Part shown: in pieces, positions 1 to 8,260 of the stretch
Numbering within the stretch: position 1 is the stretch's first letter
How the letters are laid out: every line of letters starts with the position of its first letter
Assembly (NCBI GenBank): GCA_050305635.1
Contig: JBNLFS010000007.1
Span: 1 to 63,797, forward strand
Direction of reading: 5' to 3'
Length of the DNA: 63,797 nucleotides
From: Thiodiazotropha sp050305635
GTDB taxonomy: Bacteria; Pseudomonadota; Gammaproteobacteria; Chromatiales; Chromatiaceae
The notes under the pieces: model-generated
What the model saw: only the letters and a program-made list of their open reading frames with translations
What the model was told of the DNA's origin: nothing
The model's database searches: none
Translations under genes and position numbers: made by a program

Positions 1-1278
1 GTGACGGCCGATGGTGGAGTTGACCGCCGTCAGCGGGATGTCCGGATTGCCGGAGACCGTCTTCAGGGTGGTCATGGCGTGATCGAGGTACTGGGTGTAG
101 CCCGCATGGCCGCTGGCCACGCCCACCAGCACGTCGGCCAGGGGACCCACTTCGGCGCGCTTGCCGTAGAAGGTGGGGGCCTTGACCCAGGAGTATTTGC
201 CCTCGTCCTGAAAGTCGGTGTACTCGGGTTCGGTCTCGCCCACCCAGGGGTGCAGCGGCTCACCGCCGGTGTACCAGGAGTGCTTGGAACTCTCGGCCAC
301 GCCGTCGCGAAAGTAGGCGTCGCCAAAGGTGGTGATCGGCTTCAGGCTGTTGATGTCGCCGTCGGCGATGTAGCCGCCGGGCAGATCGAAAACCGTGCCT
401 TTCGGATCCTGCGGACAGTCGGGCACGCTCAGGTAGTTGTTGACGCCGCCGCCGATACCGGCCCAGTCGAGATAGAAGGCGCCCACCGCCGGCACGTCGA
501 CCAGATAGGTCGATTTGATGAACTGCTCGAGCTTGTCGATGAAGCCCTTGATCAGCATCAGCCGTTCCAGGTTGAGCACCGAGGGGGCGTCGAAGCCGAT
601 GGAGTTGCTCACCCCGCCCACCGCCACATTCTGGATGTGGGGGCTCTTGCCGCCGAGGATGGCGACGATTTTGTTGGCGTTGTTCTGCACGTCCAGCGCC
701 TGCAGATAGTGGGCGACCGCCAGCAGGTTGACCTCGGGGGGCAGCTTCATGGCCGGGTGGCCCCAGTAGCCGCTGGCGAAGGGACCGAGCTGGCCGCTGC
801 CGACGAAGGTCTTCAGCCGCTCCTGTACCGCCTTCATCTCGTGGGGGCCGTTGAGGGGCCAATCGGAAAGGCTCTCCGCAAGCTTGGCGGTCGCCACCGG
901 ATCGGCGTCCAGAGCCGAAACCACATCCACCCAGTCCACCGCCGAGAGGTGATAGAAGTGGACGATATGGTCCTGGATCGCGTGGGCGGTCTGGATGATG
1001 TTGCGGATCAACTGGGCATTGACCGGAATCTCCAGATCCAGGGCGTTTTCCACCGCCCGCACTGAGGTGATGGCATGAACGGTGGTGCAGACGCCGCAGA
1101 AGCGCTGGGTGTAGGTCCAGGCCTCGCGCGGATCGCGGCCGATCAGGATCTTCTCGATGCCGCGCCACATCTGACCGGACGACCAGGCCTTGCTCACCTT
1201 GCCGTCATCCACCTCCACATCGATACGCAGGTGGCCTTCGATGCGCGTAATCGGGTCGACAGTAATACGGGTAGTCAC
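1..1278 (-). CDS. hybC: [NiFe] hydrogenase large subunit (HybC/HyaB type), C-terminus beyond window edge
   Basis: This is the catalytic subunit of a membrane-bound uptake hydrogenase, which oxidises H2 at a Ni-Fe centre. The protein begins MTTRITVDPITRIEGHLRID, the usual start of the family. The N-terminal nickel motif reads RFCGVCTTVH near residue 57, supplying two of the four Cys ligands. The start is GTG at 1278 with a GAGGAG ribosome site upstream. 426 codons are present; the family is about 570-600 residues, so the second nickel motif and the maturation cleavage site lie off the window. It is the last visible gene of the hybO-A-B-C operon and starts 18 bases after hybB ends. Confidence 0.95.
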   Translation of the reverse strand, partial: MTTRITVDPITRIEGHLRIDVEVDDGKVSKAWSSGQMWRGIEKILIGRDPREAWTYTQRFCGVCTTVHAITSVRAVENALDLEIPVNAQLIRNIIQTAHAIQDHIVHFYHLSAVDWVDVVSALDADPVATAKLAESLSDWPLNGPHEMKAVQERLKTFVGSGQLGPFASGYWGHPAMKLPPEVNLLAVAHYLQALDVQNNANKIVAILGGKSPHIQNVAVGGVSNSIGFDAPSVLNLERLMLIKGFIDKLEQFIKSTYLVDVPAVGAFYLDWAGIGGGVNNYLSVPDCPQDPKGTVFDLPGGYIADGDINSLKPITTFGDAYFRDGVAESSKHSWYTGGEPLHPWVGETEPEYTDFQDEGKYSWVKAPTFYGKRAEVGPLADVLVGVASGHAGYTQYLDHAMTTLKTVSGNPDIPLTAVNSTIGRH

Positions 1279-1296
1279 GATGGAATCTCCTCAGGG

Positions 1297-2436
1297 TCAG
1301 GCGTGGCTGGCGTTGTGCAGCACGGGGAATTTCTTTACGACGAACAGGAAGGCCATGATCTCCAGGGCCACCATGCCGGCGGTGACCATGATCTCCGGCG
1401 TGGAGGGGAAATAGCTGTAGCCGGGTCCCGGGTTGTAGGTGATCAAAAAGGCGTTGAACCGATACAGCGAGCCGGCGAACAGCATCGAGACCGAGGCCCA
1501 CAGCAGCATCGGGCCATGGGTTCGGAATTTGGCCGAACTCAACACCACCAGCGGAAACACGAACAGAACCGTTTCGACGAGGAACATCAGGCTGCCCAGA
1601 TCGCCGGCGAAGATCAGCCCCAGTTTGCCGCGCAGGATGATCTCGCCGAAACGAACCGCCAGATAGGCGGCGATCAGGCCGACGATGCCTTTGCCCAGAC
1701 CGGCCAGCAGCGGCGTCTCCGAGGGACGGCGGAAACCGACGCTGCTGAAGGAGGCCTCGAACACCACCACCGCAAAACCCATGGTCAGGGCGGTGAGGAT
1801 GGCCAACAGGGGTTGCAACTGCAGCGACTGCCACAGGGGATGCACCTTCCAGCCCATGGCGATCAGCATGGAACCGAGAGAGGATTGGTGCATGGTGGGC
1901 AGCAGCACACCCAGGGCGATGAAGAAGAAGAGCACCTTGTTCAGCGCCTTCACCGCGCCCTTGGCGCCCAGCTTTTCCAACAGGGTGGGCGCGAACTCGA
2001 TGCAGAGCACCAGGATGTAGGTGGCGACACAGAGACCGACCTCCAGCATCACGGAGTTAAAGTTCATGTGCCAGGGGGTGAAGATGTTGTAGAACTGCCA
2101 CCAGCGGCCCATGTCGATCATGGCGCCGACGCCGCCCAGCCCGTAGCCGAGCAGACTGGCCAGCAGGGCGGGCCGCATCAGCGGATGGTACTGGCCCTTG
2201 TTCATGATGTAGACGGTGATCGCCAGGGCGTAGCCGCCGCAGGCCAGAGCCGTACCCACCACCACGTCGTAGACCACCCAGACGCCCCAGGCGTAGCCGC
2301 CGTTGAGATTGGTGACGAAGCCCATGCCGTTCATGAAACGCTGGGCGAGATAGTAGAGTCCGATCGCCGCCACCACGCCGAGGACGATGAAGGGCAGGGT
2401 GACGACCGGCCGTTTGAGAGGTTGATAGGCGCTCAT
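1297..2436 (-). CDS. hybB: Hydrogenase integral membrane subunit HybB (NrfD-like)
   Basis: 379-residue polytopic membrane protein of the HybB/NrfD family, close to the usual length. It has about ten hydrophobic segments with conserved-looking stretches such as NGGYAWGVWVVYDVV and MGWKVHPLWQS. In the family this subunit passes electrons from the HybA ferredoxin to the quinone pool and anchors the periplasmic hydrogenase. The start codon overlaps the end of hybA by four bases, so the two are translationally coupled. The order O-A-B-C matches the E. coli Hyd-2 arrangement. Confidence 0.93.
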   Translation of the reverse strand: MSAYQPLKRPVVTLPFIVLGVVAAIGLYYLAQRFMNGMGFVTNLNGGYAWGVWVVYDVVVGTALACGGYALAITVYIMNKGQYHPLMRPALLASLLGYGLGGVGAMIDMGRWWQFYNIFTPWHMNFNSVMLEVGLCVATYILVLCIEFAPTLLEKLGAKGAVKALNKVLFFFIALGVLLPTMHQSSLGSMLIAMGWKVHPLWQSLQLQPLLAILTALTMGFAVVVFEASFSSVGFRRPSETPLLAGLGKGIVGLIAAYLAVRFGEIILRGKLGLIFAGDLGSLMFLVETVLFVFPLVVLSSAKFRTHGPMLLWASVSMLFAGSLYRFNAFLITYNPGPGYSYFPSTPEIMVTAGMVALEIMAFLFVVKKFPVLHNASHA

Positions 2437-3404
2437 GAGTCGTCTCCTTCGTCGTCATCTCTGTTTCGACGCACCACGTAGGTCAGGCCGGCCAGCGCCA
2501 CCGCCGGCAGGGCCATGAAGTTGTAGAGCGTATGCTGCACCGTCTCCGAAATGGAGGCGTAGGAGCGTTCGCCCAGAGGCGGCATGCCCAGCTTGTCGAA
2601 GGGAATGGAGGCGATGTGCATCACGTTGGTGCCGCCCGCCTCCTTCTCACCCCAGATGTGATCCTGATACTCGGGCACCGCCTTCTCGTGGTGGCTTTCG
2701 GGATTGCGAACGTCGCCGCGGGGATACGGGTAGGTCTCGCCGGGCTTCAGCGCCATGCGGCGTTTGGCCTCCTCCAGCAGAGCGGTGCGCGAACCGAACA
2801 GGGTGGCGCCGGTGGGGCAGACCTCGGCGCAGCCGGTCATGCCACCCTTGTCGATGCGCTCCACACCGGCCTGATTGCACATCTGGCACTTGTGGATCTG
2901 ACCGAAGGGGTTGTCATAGTCGAACTGGGGCACATTGTAGGGGCAGCCCACCATGCAGGTGCGGCAGCCGATGCAGGCGTCCGGGTGGTGGGTGACGATA
3001 CCGGTGACCGGGTTGCGCCGCATGGCGGTCACCGGACAGACCGAAACACAGCCCGGATCGACGCAGTGCATGCAGCTGCGTTTCTCGAAGGCGTAGCCAT
3101 CCGTCGCCCGATCCTTGACCGCACCCTGTCCCTCGCGGTAGACCTTGATCACGTTGAGCGTCTGAGGCGACAGATCACGCGCCGCATCCCAGGCGGTTTC
3201 TTCGCCGAGCGGTACCGGCGGCATGTCGTTGACCTCTTTGCACTTCACGACACAGGCCTTGCAACCGATGCACAGGGTCGCGTCATAGAGCATGCCGACG
3301 GCTTCCGGCGCCGGTTCCAGGTTACCCCGCGCCTCGGCCTTGCCGGCGCCCAACAGCGCCGCACCACCGCCGAGGGAGGCTTTGAGAAAATCTCTGCGTT
3401 TCAT
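2433..3404 (-). CDS. hybA: Hydrogenase 4Fe-4S electron-transfer protein HybA
   Basis: 323-residue periplasmic ferredoxin of the HybA/DmsB type. It starts with a Tat signal (MKRRDFLKASLGGGAALLGA). It then carries four Cys clusters: CIGCKACVVKC, CMHCVDPGCVSVCP, CIGCRTCMVGCP and a CQMC ... GCAEVCP group. A C-terminal hydrophobic stretch (YNFMALPAVALAGLTYVV) fits a membrane anchor. It relays electrons from the small subunit HybO to HybB. It lies 8 bases after hybO and overlaps hybB by four bases. Confidence 0.94.
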   Translation of the reverse strand: MKRRDFLKASLGGGAALLGAGKAEARGNLEPAPEAVGMLYDATLCIGCKACVVKCKEVNDMPPVPLGEETAWDAARDLSPQTLNVIKVYREGQGAVKDRATDGYAFEKRSCMHCVDPGCVSVCPVTAMRRNPVTGIVTHHPDACIGCRTCMVGCPYNVPQFDYDNPFGQIHKCQMCNQAGVERIDKGGMTGCAEVCPTGATLFGSRTALLEEAKRRMALKPGETYPYPRGDVRNPESHHEKAVPEYQDHIWGEKEAGGTNVMHIASIPFDKLGMPPLGERSYASISETVQHTLYNFMALPAVALAGLTYVVRRNRDDDEGDDS

Positions 3405-3412
3405 GCGGCCCC

Positions 3413-4534
3413 CTATTCCGAACCTTTCTCTTTACTGTCGAGCTTCTTCGACGCCATGGCCGTAGCGCCCACCGCCAGACCGACCGCGGCACCGGCGATG
3501 GCCGCCGCGCCGGGGGAGATCGCCACATTGCCTTCCCGGTCGGTGATCGAAGGGAACATGCTCGGCGGGGTATGGGTCTTCACGTCCGCCAGACTGAACA
3601 AAGGTTTGTTGAAGCCCACCCCGCCCTCGGAGCAGCCGAAGCAGGGGTGACCGACACCGATGGGCCAGACGCCGCCGCCCACATTGTTGAACTCCAGGCT
3701 CGGACAGTTGTTGTAGGTCTCGGGACCCTTGCAGCCCAGTTTGTAGAGACACCAGCCCTTACGGTGCCCCTCGTCGCCGAACTCGAGGGCGAAACGGCCG
3801 GCATCGAAATGGGGCCGACGGTAGCAGTTCTCGTGGATGAGACGCCCGTAGGCCCATTTCGGACGCCCCTTCTCGTCAATCGGCGGCAGCTTGCCGTAGG
3901 TGACGAAGTAGAGCACGGTGCCGATAAAGTTGGCCGGATTGGGCGGACAACCAGGAATGGTCACCACCGTCTTTCCGGCCAGCAACTGGGGAGCGCCCAC
4001 CGCACCGGTGGGGTTGGGCGCCGCTGACTGCACACCGCCCCAACTGGCGCAGGAGCCGAATGCCACAATCGCGGCGGCGTGCTCCGCCGCCTCGCGGGTG
4101 ATATCCACCATGGTCTCCCCGCCGATCTTGCAGAAGATGCCGTCCTGGGCCAGCGGTATGGCCCCTTCCACCACCAGCAGGTATTTACCCTGGTTCTCGG
4201 CCATCACCTTTCTTTTGATCTCCTCCACCTGATGACCGGCGCCGGTATCCAGGGTCTGATGGTAGTCGAGGGAGATGAGATCGAGGATGAGATGCTCCAG
4301 GGAGGGCTGCTCGGAGCGCAGCAGGGATTCGCTGGGGCCGGTGCACTCCTGCCCATGCAGCCAGATCACCGGAGGACGACGTTTCGGATCGGCGACCGCC
4401 TCGGCCATGGCCATGGCGGCGCCGGAAGGGAGCCCGAGCGAAGCGGCCACACCGCTGCAAAATTTCAGAAAAGTGCGCCGGGATACGCCCAGGCGCTTTT
4501 CCACAGCCGAAAAATCGAACGTGTTGTCTGCCAT
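3413..4534 (-). CDS. hybO: [NiFe] hydrogenase small subunit (HybO type) with an unusual CTGP proximal motif
   Basis: 373-residue Fe-S small subunit with a Tat motif (SRRTFLKFCSG) near residue 21 and a C-terminal membrane helix. Start 4534 is preferred over 4543 because GGAG then lies at normal spacing. Cluster ligands are visible: FGSCASWGG, IPGCPPNP, HENCYRRPHFDAGRF, GWCLYKLGCKGPETYNNCP and HPCFGCSEGG. The first proximal motif, normally CxxC, reads C64-T-G-P67, so the second Cys is Pro (codon at 4334-4336). The enzyme should be periplasmic and pass electrons to HybA/HybB. How the missing ligand is replaced cannot be told from sequence. Confidence 0.93.
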   Translation of the reverse strand: MADNTFDFSAVEKRLGVSRRTFLKFCSGVAASLGLPSGAAMAMAEAVADPKRRPPVIWLHGQECTGPSESLLRSEQPSLEHLILDLISLDYHQTLDTGAGHQVEEIKRKVMAENQGKYLLVVEGAIPLAQDGIFCKIGGETMVDITREAAEHAAAIVAFGSCASWGGVQSAAPNPTGAVGAPQLLAGKTVVTIPGCPPNPANFIGTVLYFVTYGKLPPIDEKGRPKWAYGRLIHENCYRRPHFDAGRFALEFGDEGHRKGWCLYKLGCKGPETYNNCPSLEFNNVGGGVWPIGVGHPCFGCSEGGVGFNKPLFSLADVKTHTPPSMFPSITDREGNVAISPGAAAIAGAAVGLAVGATAMASKKLDSKEKGSE

Positions 4535-4602
4535 CTCAATCATCTCCGGGTATCAGTCAGACCCTGCAGGTATACAGGCTCAACAAAAAATCCCTGTATT
4601 AC

Positions 4603-4618
4603 CGCAAAATTTGTACCG
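4603..4618 (-). promoter_or_regulatory. Candidate sigma-54 (-24/-12) promoter of the hydrogenase operon
   Basis: On the minus strand the sequence CGGTACAAATTTTGCG keeps the GG-N10-GC core of sigma-54 promoters (consensus TGGCAC-N5-TTGC). It would start transcription about 55-60 bases before hybO. Hydrogenase operons in several proteobacteria use sigma-54 with an NtrC-type activator, so the context fits, but the match is partial and no activator gene is in the window. Confidence 0.4.
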
Positions 4619-4924
4619 GAAATAATTAAACGATATTTATCATGGCGTTACTGAAAACAGGTCGCTTTCATGGGGCAAAAATCTGCAAACATAGTTTCCA
4701 ATTTACATGTTTACCGCAAACCAGCCTTACACCCACGTCTGGGAACACTGCGGTTTCTTCGTTTTGTTTGAACGGTCCTCGGCTCTGCGCTTCCAGTTCC
4801 TTCTCGGCCACCCGATTCAACAGCTTCAGGATGGAGCGTCAGGATGTTTGCGGCTTTGTTTCGTCTTCTGATGCGTTTGATCCGCATGGCGCTAATACTC
4901 AATACGCGCCACAATCAAAATACT

Positions 4925-4986
4925 ACCTGATTACCCATGATTCTCAGCCAACGTATTCTATGGCCGAGAATCATGGGTAATCAGGT
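4925..4986. repeat. Long hairpin: 25-bp inverted repeat with 12-bp loop
   Basis: The arms at 4925-4949 and 4962-4986 are reverse complements with one mismatch. No T-run follows on either strand, so it is not a standard intrinsic terminator. A short piece of the same sequence (TGGGTAATCAGG) recurs near 5460-5471. It lies in the gene-free stretch 4535-5518, which otherwise holds only the repeats listed next and no gene I could support. Confidence 0.7.
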
Positions 4987-4997
4987 GGATCCATAAC

Positions 4998-5078
4998 ACC
5001 ACGAAGGACACGAAGAGCACGAAGCGCAATGAACCGACCGCTGAATCCATCCTTCGTGGCCTTCGTGCGCTTCGTGGT
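4998..5078. repeat. Interspersed CACGAAG hairpin repeat, copy 1
   Basis: The arm at 4998-5024 is made of 9-10-base units around CACGAAGGA, and its inverted counterpart is at 5051-5078. Related copies lie at 49899-50021 (full) and 59392-59423 (one arm). The spacers differ between copies while the arms are kept, as expected of a palindromic repeat family. Confidence 0.75.
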
Positions 5079-5291
5079 AGATTTCAGCCCATAGAGAATC
5101 CTTGCTCAGCTGGATCTATTCATCATGAGTGTGCTCTGTTTGTGATCAGGCGGCGGTAAGCGGTTATGGACGGATAGCCGAAGGGCGCCCAGCTGTCCCG
5201 CCCCTGCGGGGACCGCTGCGATGCTCGTAAAAACCGGCGAGGCTGGAACTCGCGACGTTCAAACAGCCCGCTCCGTAATTCCGGAGGCTTG

Positions 5292-5405
5292 TTCCCGGGT
5301 TCCGCTTCGCTCCACCCGGGCTACGGATCGGGACAGACGGGAACTTCAAGAGGAGCGAGCATCACCCCTGTAGCCTGGGTGAAACGCAGTGGAACCCGGG
5401 ATCCG
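5292..5405. repeat. Inverted pair of CCCGGG-type palindromic repeats
   Basis: Two copies of a roughly 35-bp unit (form: TAGCCCGGGTGAAGCGAAG then GGAACCCGGGAT) lie at 5292-5326 and 5369-5405 in opposite orientation. The same unit recurs at 11000-11036, 11067-11100, 11376-11413, 26241-26273, 26594-26630, 59491-59527 and 59575-59598, always between genes. This is a REP-like family. Confidence 0.75.
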
Positions 5406-5518
5406 GCGCAACGTGGCCGCGAGCCCTCTGGAGATCGAGTGTCAGCATGGCTGATCATGCTGGGTAATCAGGAAATAATATGGCACGCACGGGGATGCTT
5501 AAGTGGGAAACAACTCAA

Positions 5519-5771
5519 ATGAAATACAACTCGGAGCACAAGGCCGATTGTGATTCCAGCAGCACTGCGCAAGGCCCTGCATCAAAAACAAGGCGATCAC
5601 CTCATAGCAAGGAAAGTCGGTGACAGCTTGGTTTTGGAACGCCGCGAAGCGATAGAGAAGCGTCTAGTGGATCGATTTCGTCATATCCCGCAGGAGGTAA
5701 GCCTGTCAGATGAACTCATCGCCGAGCGCCGAGCGGAAGCGGCCAGAGAAGAAAAAGAGGATCCGGCTTGA
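5519..5771 (+). pseudogene. AbrB/MazE-like antitoxin gene with frameshifted N-terminus
   Basis: From 5550 the frame reads MIPAALRKALHQKQGDHLI, the second half of an AbrB/SpoVT swapped-hairpin DNA-binding domain (family pattern: VIPxxxRxxLgLkxGD), followed by a charged C-terminal tail. The expected N-terminal strand lies upstream, but an ATG at 5519 is in a different frame and a TGA at 5520 blocks the domain frame. A GTG at 5550 could start a shortened protein. It overlaps the PIN gene by four bases, the normal antitoxin-toxin order. Most likely a decayed antitoxin; a short GTG-started product cannot be excluded. Confidence 0.65.
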
Positions 5772-5955
5772 TTCTGGATGCCTCGGCCTTGTTGGCCTTT
5801 TTACACAGTGAGCCAGGCGCCGATCAGGTTCGCATGGTATTGGTTACAGCCCAAGCATCAACGGTAAATTGGGCCGAAGTCCTGCAAAAGTCACTGCGCC
5901 ATCAAGTTGATATCACTAATCTGCAAGAAGTATTTACCGAAATCGGAGTTCCTGA
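5768..5955 (+). pseudogene. Truncated VapC-like PIN-domain toxin
   Basis: Begins MILDASALLAFLHSEPGADQV with the first PIN acidic residue, and continues to STVNWAEVLQKSL with the second (Glu). VapC proteins of this type run to about 120-130 residues; here similarity stops near residue 62, exactly at the stop codon of the convergent kinase gene at 5956. The remaining frame to 6007 just reads that gene backwards. The C-terminal acidic residues of the RNase site are missing, so the toxin should be inactive. Confidence 0.7.
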
Positions 5956-6834
5956 TCACACTTCGGCCAGCAGCCGGTCGATCATGGACTCCGCCTGGCT
6001 CAGGTAGCCGCCGCCGAACAGATTGAGGTGGTTGAGGATGTGGTAGAGATTATAGAGCGTCTTGCGGGTCGAGTAGCCGGGCGAGAGCGGCCAGGCCGCC
6101 TGGTAGGCATCATAGAAACGGCTGCCGAATCCGCCGAACAATTCCGTCATCGCCAGATCCGTCTCCCGGTCCCCGTAGTAGACCGCCGGATCGAAGATCA
6201 CCGGTTGACCCGAGCCGTCATAGGCGAGGTTGCCGCCCCACAGGTCACCGTGCAGCAAAGAGGCCTCGGGCTGATGATCGAGCAGCACCGGGAAATGCTC
6301 CAGCAGACGCTCTCCTTTACGCTGCAGTGCGCCGCTGTAACCGTTGCGGGCCGCCAGTTCGAGCTGGAACCCAAGCCGGTTCTCCCGCCAGAACGCCACC
6401 CAATCCGGCATCATACGGTTAGGCTGATGGGTGGAGCCGATGGTGTTGTCCCGTATCCAGCCGAAACCGGACTGGACGTGGCGGTGCATCGCGGCCAGAC
6501 GCTCACCGGCGAGCGCCGCGCCGTCCCGGGCGCCGTGTCCCATCTCAACGAACTCCATCACCAGGTAGGACTCCCCATCGCACAGGCCGCTGCACAGGGG
6601 TTCCGGAATCCTCAAGGTCCGGGTTCGAGCCAAGGTCCGCAGGCCATCCGCCTCGGCCTCGAACATATCCAGCAGAGTCGCCCGATTGAGCTTGACGAAG
6701 TAGTTACGCCGGCCATCACCCAGGCGCACCCCGGTATTGATGCAACCGCCGCCCATGCTGCGCGGTTCCTGGGGATTGAACGCCTCTCCGGTGGTCTGCG
6801 CAATGTGCTGCGCGATGATCTGCCAATCGGTCAT
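5956..6834 (-). CDS. Fructosamine kinase / ketosamine-3-kinase family protein
   Basis: 292-residue small-molecule kinase of the fructosamine kinase family (E. coli YniA-like), thought to phosphorylate sugar adducts on protein amino groups. Seen: SMGGGCINTGVRLGDG (nucleotide loop), YFVKLNR (Lys), LHGDLWGGNLAYDGSG (catalytic loop) and VIFDPAVYYGDRETDLAM (metal Asp). The start at 6834 (MTDWQII) is chosen over 6915 because a GGGGGGAGGG ribosome site lies just before it. An FNR-like palindrome lies about 90 bases upstream. Confidence 0.88.
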   Translation of the reverse strand: MTDWQIIAQHIAQTTGEAFNPQEPRSMGGGCINTGVRLGDGRRNYFVKLNRATLLDMFEAEADGLRTLARTRTLRIPEPLCSGLCDGESYLVMEFVEMGHGARDGAALAGERLAAMHRHVQSGFGWIRDNTIGSTHQPNRMMPDWVAFWRENRLGFQLELAARNGYSGALQRKGERLLEHFPVLLDHQPEASLLHGDLWGGNLAYDGSGQPVIFDPAVYYGDRETDLAMTELFGGFGSRFYDAYQAAWPLSPGYSTRKTLYNLYHILNHLNLFGGGYLSQAESMIDRLLAEV

Positions 6835-6920
6835 GCCCTCCCCCCTTTGTATCAACCCGCCCACAGCATCGGAGCGGTTGCCTGTTAACGGATACGAACC
6901 GCCTGCGACACGCAAAACAA

Positions 6921-6934
6921 TTGACCTAAGTCAA
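6921..6934. promoter_or_regulatory. FNR/ANR-like palindrome
   Basis: TTGACCTAAGTCAA matches the FNR/ANR consensus TTGAT-N4-ATCAA except for the symmetrical T-to-C change in each half. It sits about 90 bases before the kinase start in an AT-rich gap (6835-7206) and could place that gene under oxygen control. No -10 element was pinned down. Confidence 0.4.
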
Positions 6935-7117
6935 GCTTATTCACACACCTCACATGCTGCAGCACAACAATCAGCAAAATACAACTTTTATTACTATTAG
7001 AACTCTTTAATAAACTGTAATTTATTGTATTTACATGCATTTTACAAAAGTGGCGAAAAACTGGCCAATCTAACAACATTTCAACGGACACAAGGACTAA
7101 GCACGTTTGTCAAAATA

Positions 7118-7152
7118 GTTTCCACAAAGTTATCCACAGGAGCTGTGGACAA
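7118..7152. promoter_or_regulatory. Cluster of DnaA-box-like sites beside an AT-rich stretch
   Basis: A perfect DnaA box TTATCCACA is at 7130-7138. An inverted near-perfect box (TTGTCCACA on the minus strand) is at 7144-7152, and a weaker direct copy (GTTTCCACA) at 7118-7126. The flanking 6960-7060 is strongly AT-rich. It could be a replication-related or DnaA-titration site; dnaA, dnaN and gidA are not in the window, so calling it oriC is not justified. Confidence 0.45.
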
Positions 7153-7206
7153 TTATTTTGGCTGAAAACCCACGCAAACGCACCCGGATGGTGCAAATTC
7201 CCGCCC

Positions 7207-8181
7207 TCACAACCAGCGGCGAATGCGCATCCAGATCCCCACGCCGATCGCCAGCGCCCCCATGCCCGCCGCGACCAGGACGAAGCCCCAGGGATTGTTC
7301 ACCCCGGGCAGACCCATCACGTTCATGCCGAACACCCCGGTGAGAAACGACAGGGGGAGAAAGATCGCGGTGACCAGGGAGAGCACATACATGCGCTGAT
7401 TCTGCTGCTCGGCGATGCGGTTGCGCAGCTCCTCCTGCATCAGGATCGCGCGCTCACGGGCAAGATCCAGGTCCTCCACGTTGCGGGTGGTACGATCCGA
7501 CCACTCCCGCAGTTCGAAGGCCTGGCGTTCGTCAAGCAGACCGGAGCGCAGTCGGTACATGGCTTCCAGGGCATCCCGTTGCGGGGCGAGATAACGCTTC
7601 AACTGGGCCGTGCGACGACGTAATTCGGTGAGATCATGGCGGACTTCGGTCGGGTTGAGGGTGTCCAGAGCCTCCTCGATACCCTCCAGGGCTTCCTCGG
7701 TTTCATCCACCACCTGGCCGATGCGGATCACCAGCCGCTCCACCACTTCAAGCAGGAATTCGCCGGTGGTGGACGGTCCACGACCTTCATCCAGAGCCTG
7801 TCGGACGTCCTGGATCGACATCAGGCGTCGATGAGACTTACGCGCCGTGACGATGAGCCGGTCCGTCAACCACATCCGCAGTGAGACCATATCCTCCGGA
7901 TCGGCATCCTGATTGAGATTCACGCCGCGTAACACCATCAGGACACCCTCGCCATGGGCGGTGGCCCGAGGACGGGTCTCCGGACTGGTCATCACATCGG
8001 TGATCTGAGGATTCAGGCCGAGGGCGGACATCACCGGCGCGCACTCAGGATCGTCGCTCTGCATATGCACCCAGAGGTTCGGCGGCGGAACATCCGGCAA
8101 CTGCTCAAGTGACTGGGCGCCGCCCTGGCCATTGAGTTGGTAGATATGAACGATGCTGTTTACCAGGGGTATGGAAGCCAT
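7207..8181 (-). CDS. zntB: CorA-family zinc/magnesium transporter ZntB
   Basis: 324-residue 2-TM-GxN metal transporter. A large cytoplasmic N-terminal domain with long helices (residues ~1-255) precedes two membrane helices. The signature FGMNVMGLPG lies between them and a basic tail RIRRWL follows. Length and lack of an extended acidic linker fit ZntB rather than CorA. CorA/ZntB pentamers move divalent cations across the inner membrane. It stands alone, with no operon partner. Confidence 0.88.
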   Translation of the reverse strand: MASIPLVNSIVHIYQLNGQGGAQSLEQLPDVPPPNLWVHMQSDDPECAPVMSALGLNPQITDVMTSPETRPRATAHGEGVLMVLRGVNLNQDADPEDMVSLRMWLTDRLIVTARKSHRRLMSIQDVRQALDEGRGPSTTGEFLLEVVERLVIRIGQVVDETEEALEGIEEALDTLNPTEVRHDLTELRRRTAQLKRYLAPQRDALEAMYRLRSGLLDERQAFELREWSDRTTRNVEDLDLARERAILMQEELRNRIAEQQNQRMYVLSLVTAIFLPLSFLTGVFGMNVMGLPGVNNPWGFVLVAAGMGALAIGVGIWMRIRRWL

Positions 8182-8260
8182 GAGCCTTCATCTAATATTG
8201 TTGGGTCGCTTACTGGTGTCGCAAGACATACCAGGTAATTACCTAGATGAAGACTACCCT

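Noticed and set aside
1..2481. Long plus-strand open frames (354 and 468 codons) opposite the hydrogenase genes
   Set aside because: They are His/Gln/Gly-rich antisense frames of GC-rich hyb genes, with no family motifs or ribosome sites.
7118..7152. Calling the DnaA-box cluster oriC
   Set aside because: Only two or three boxes, no neighbouring dnaA, dnaN or gidA, and no skew data available.
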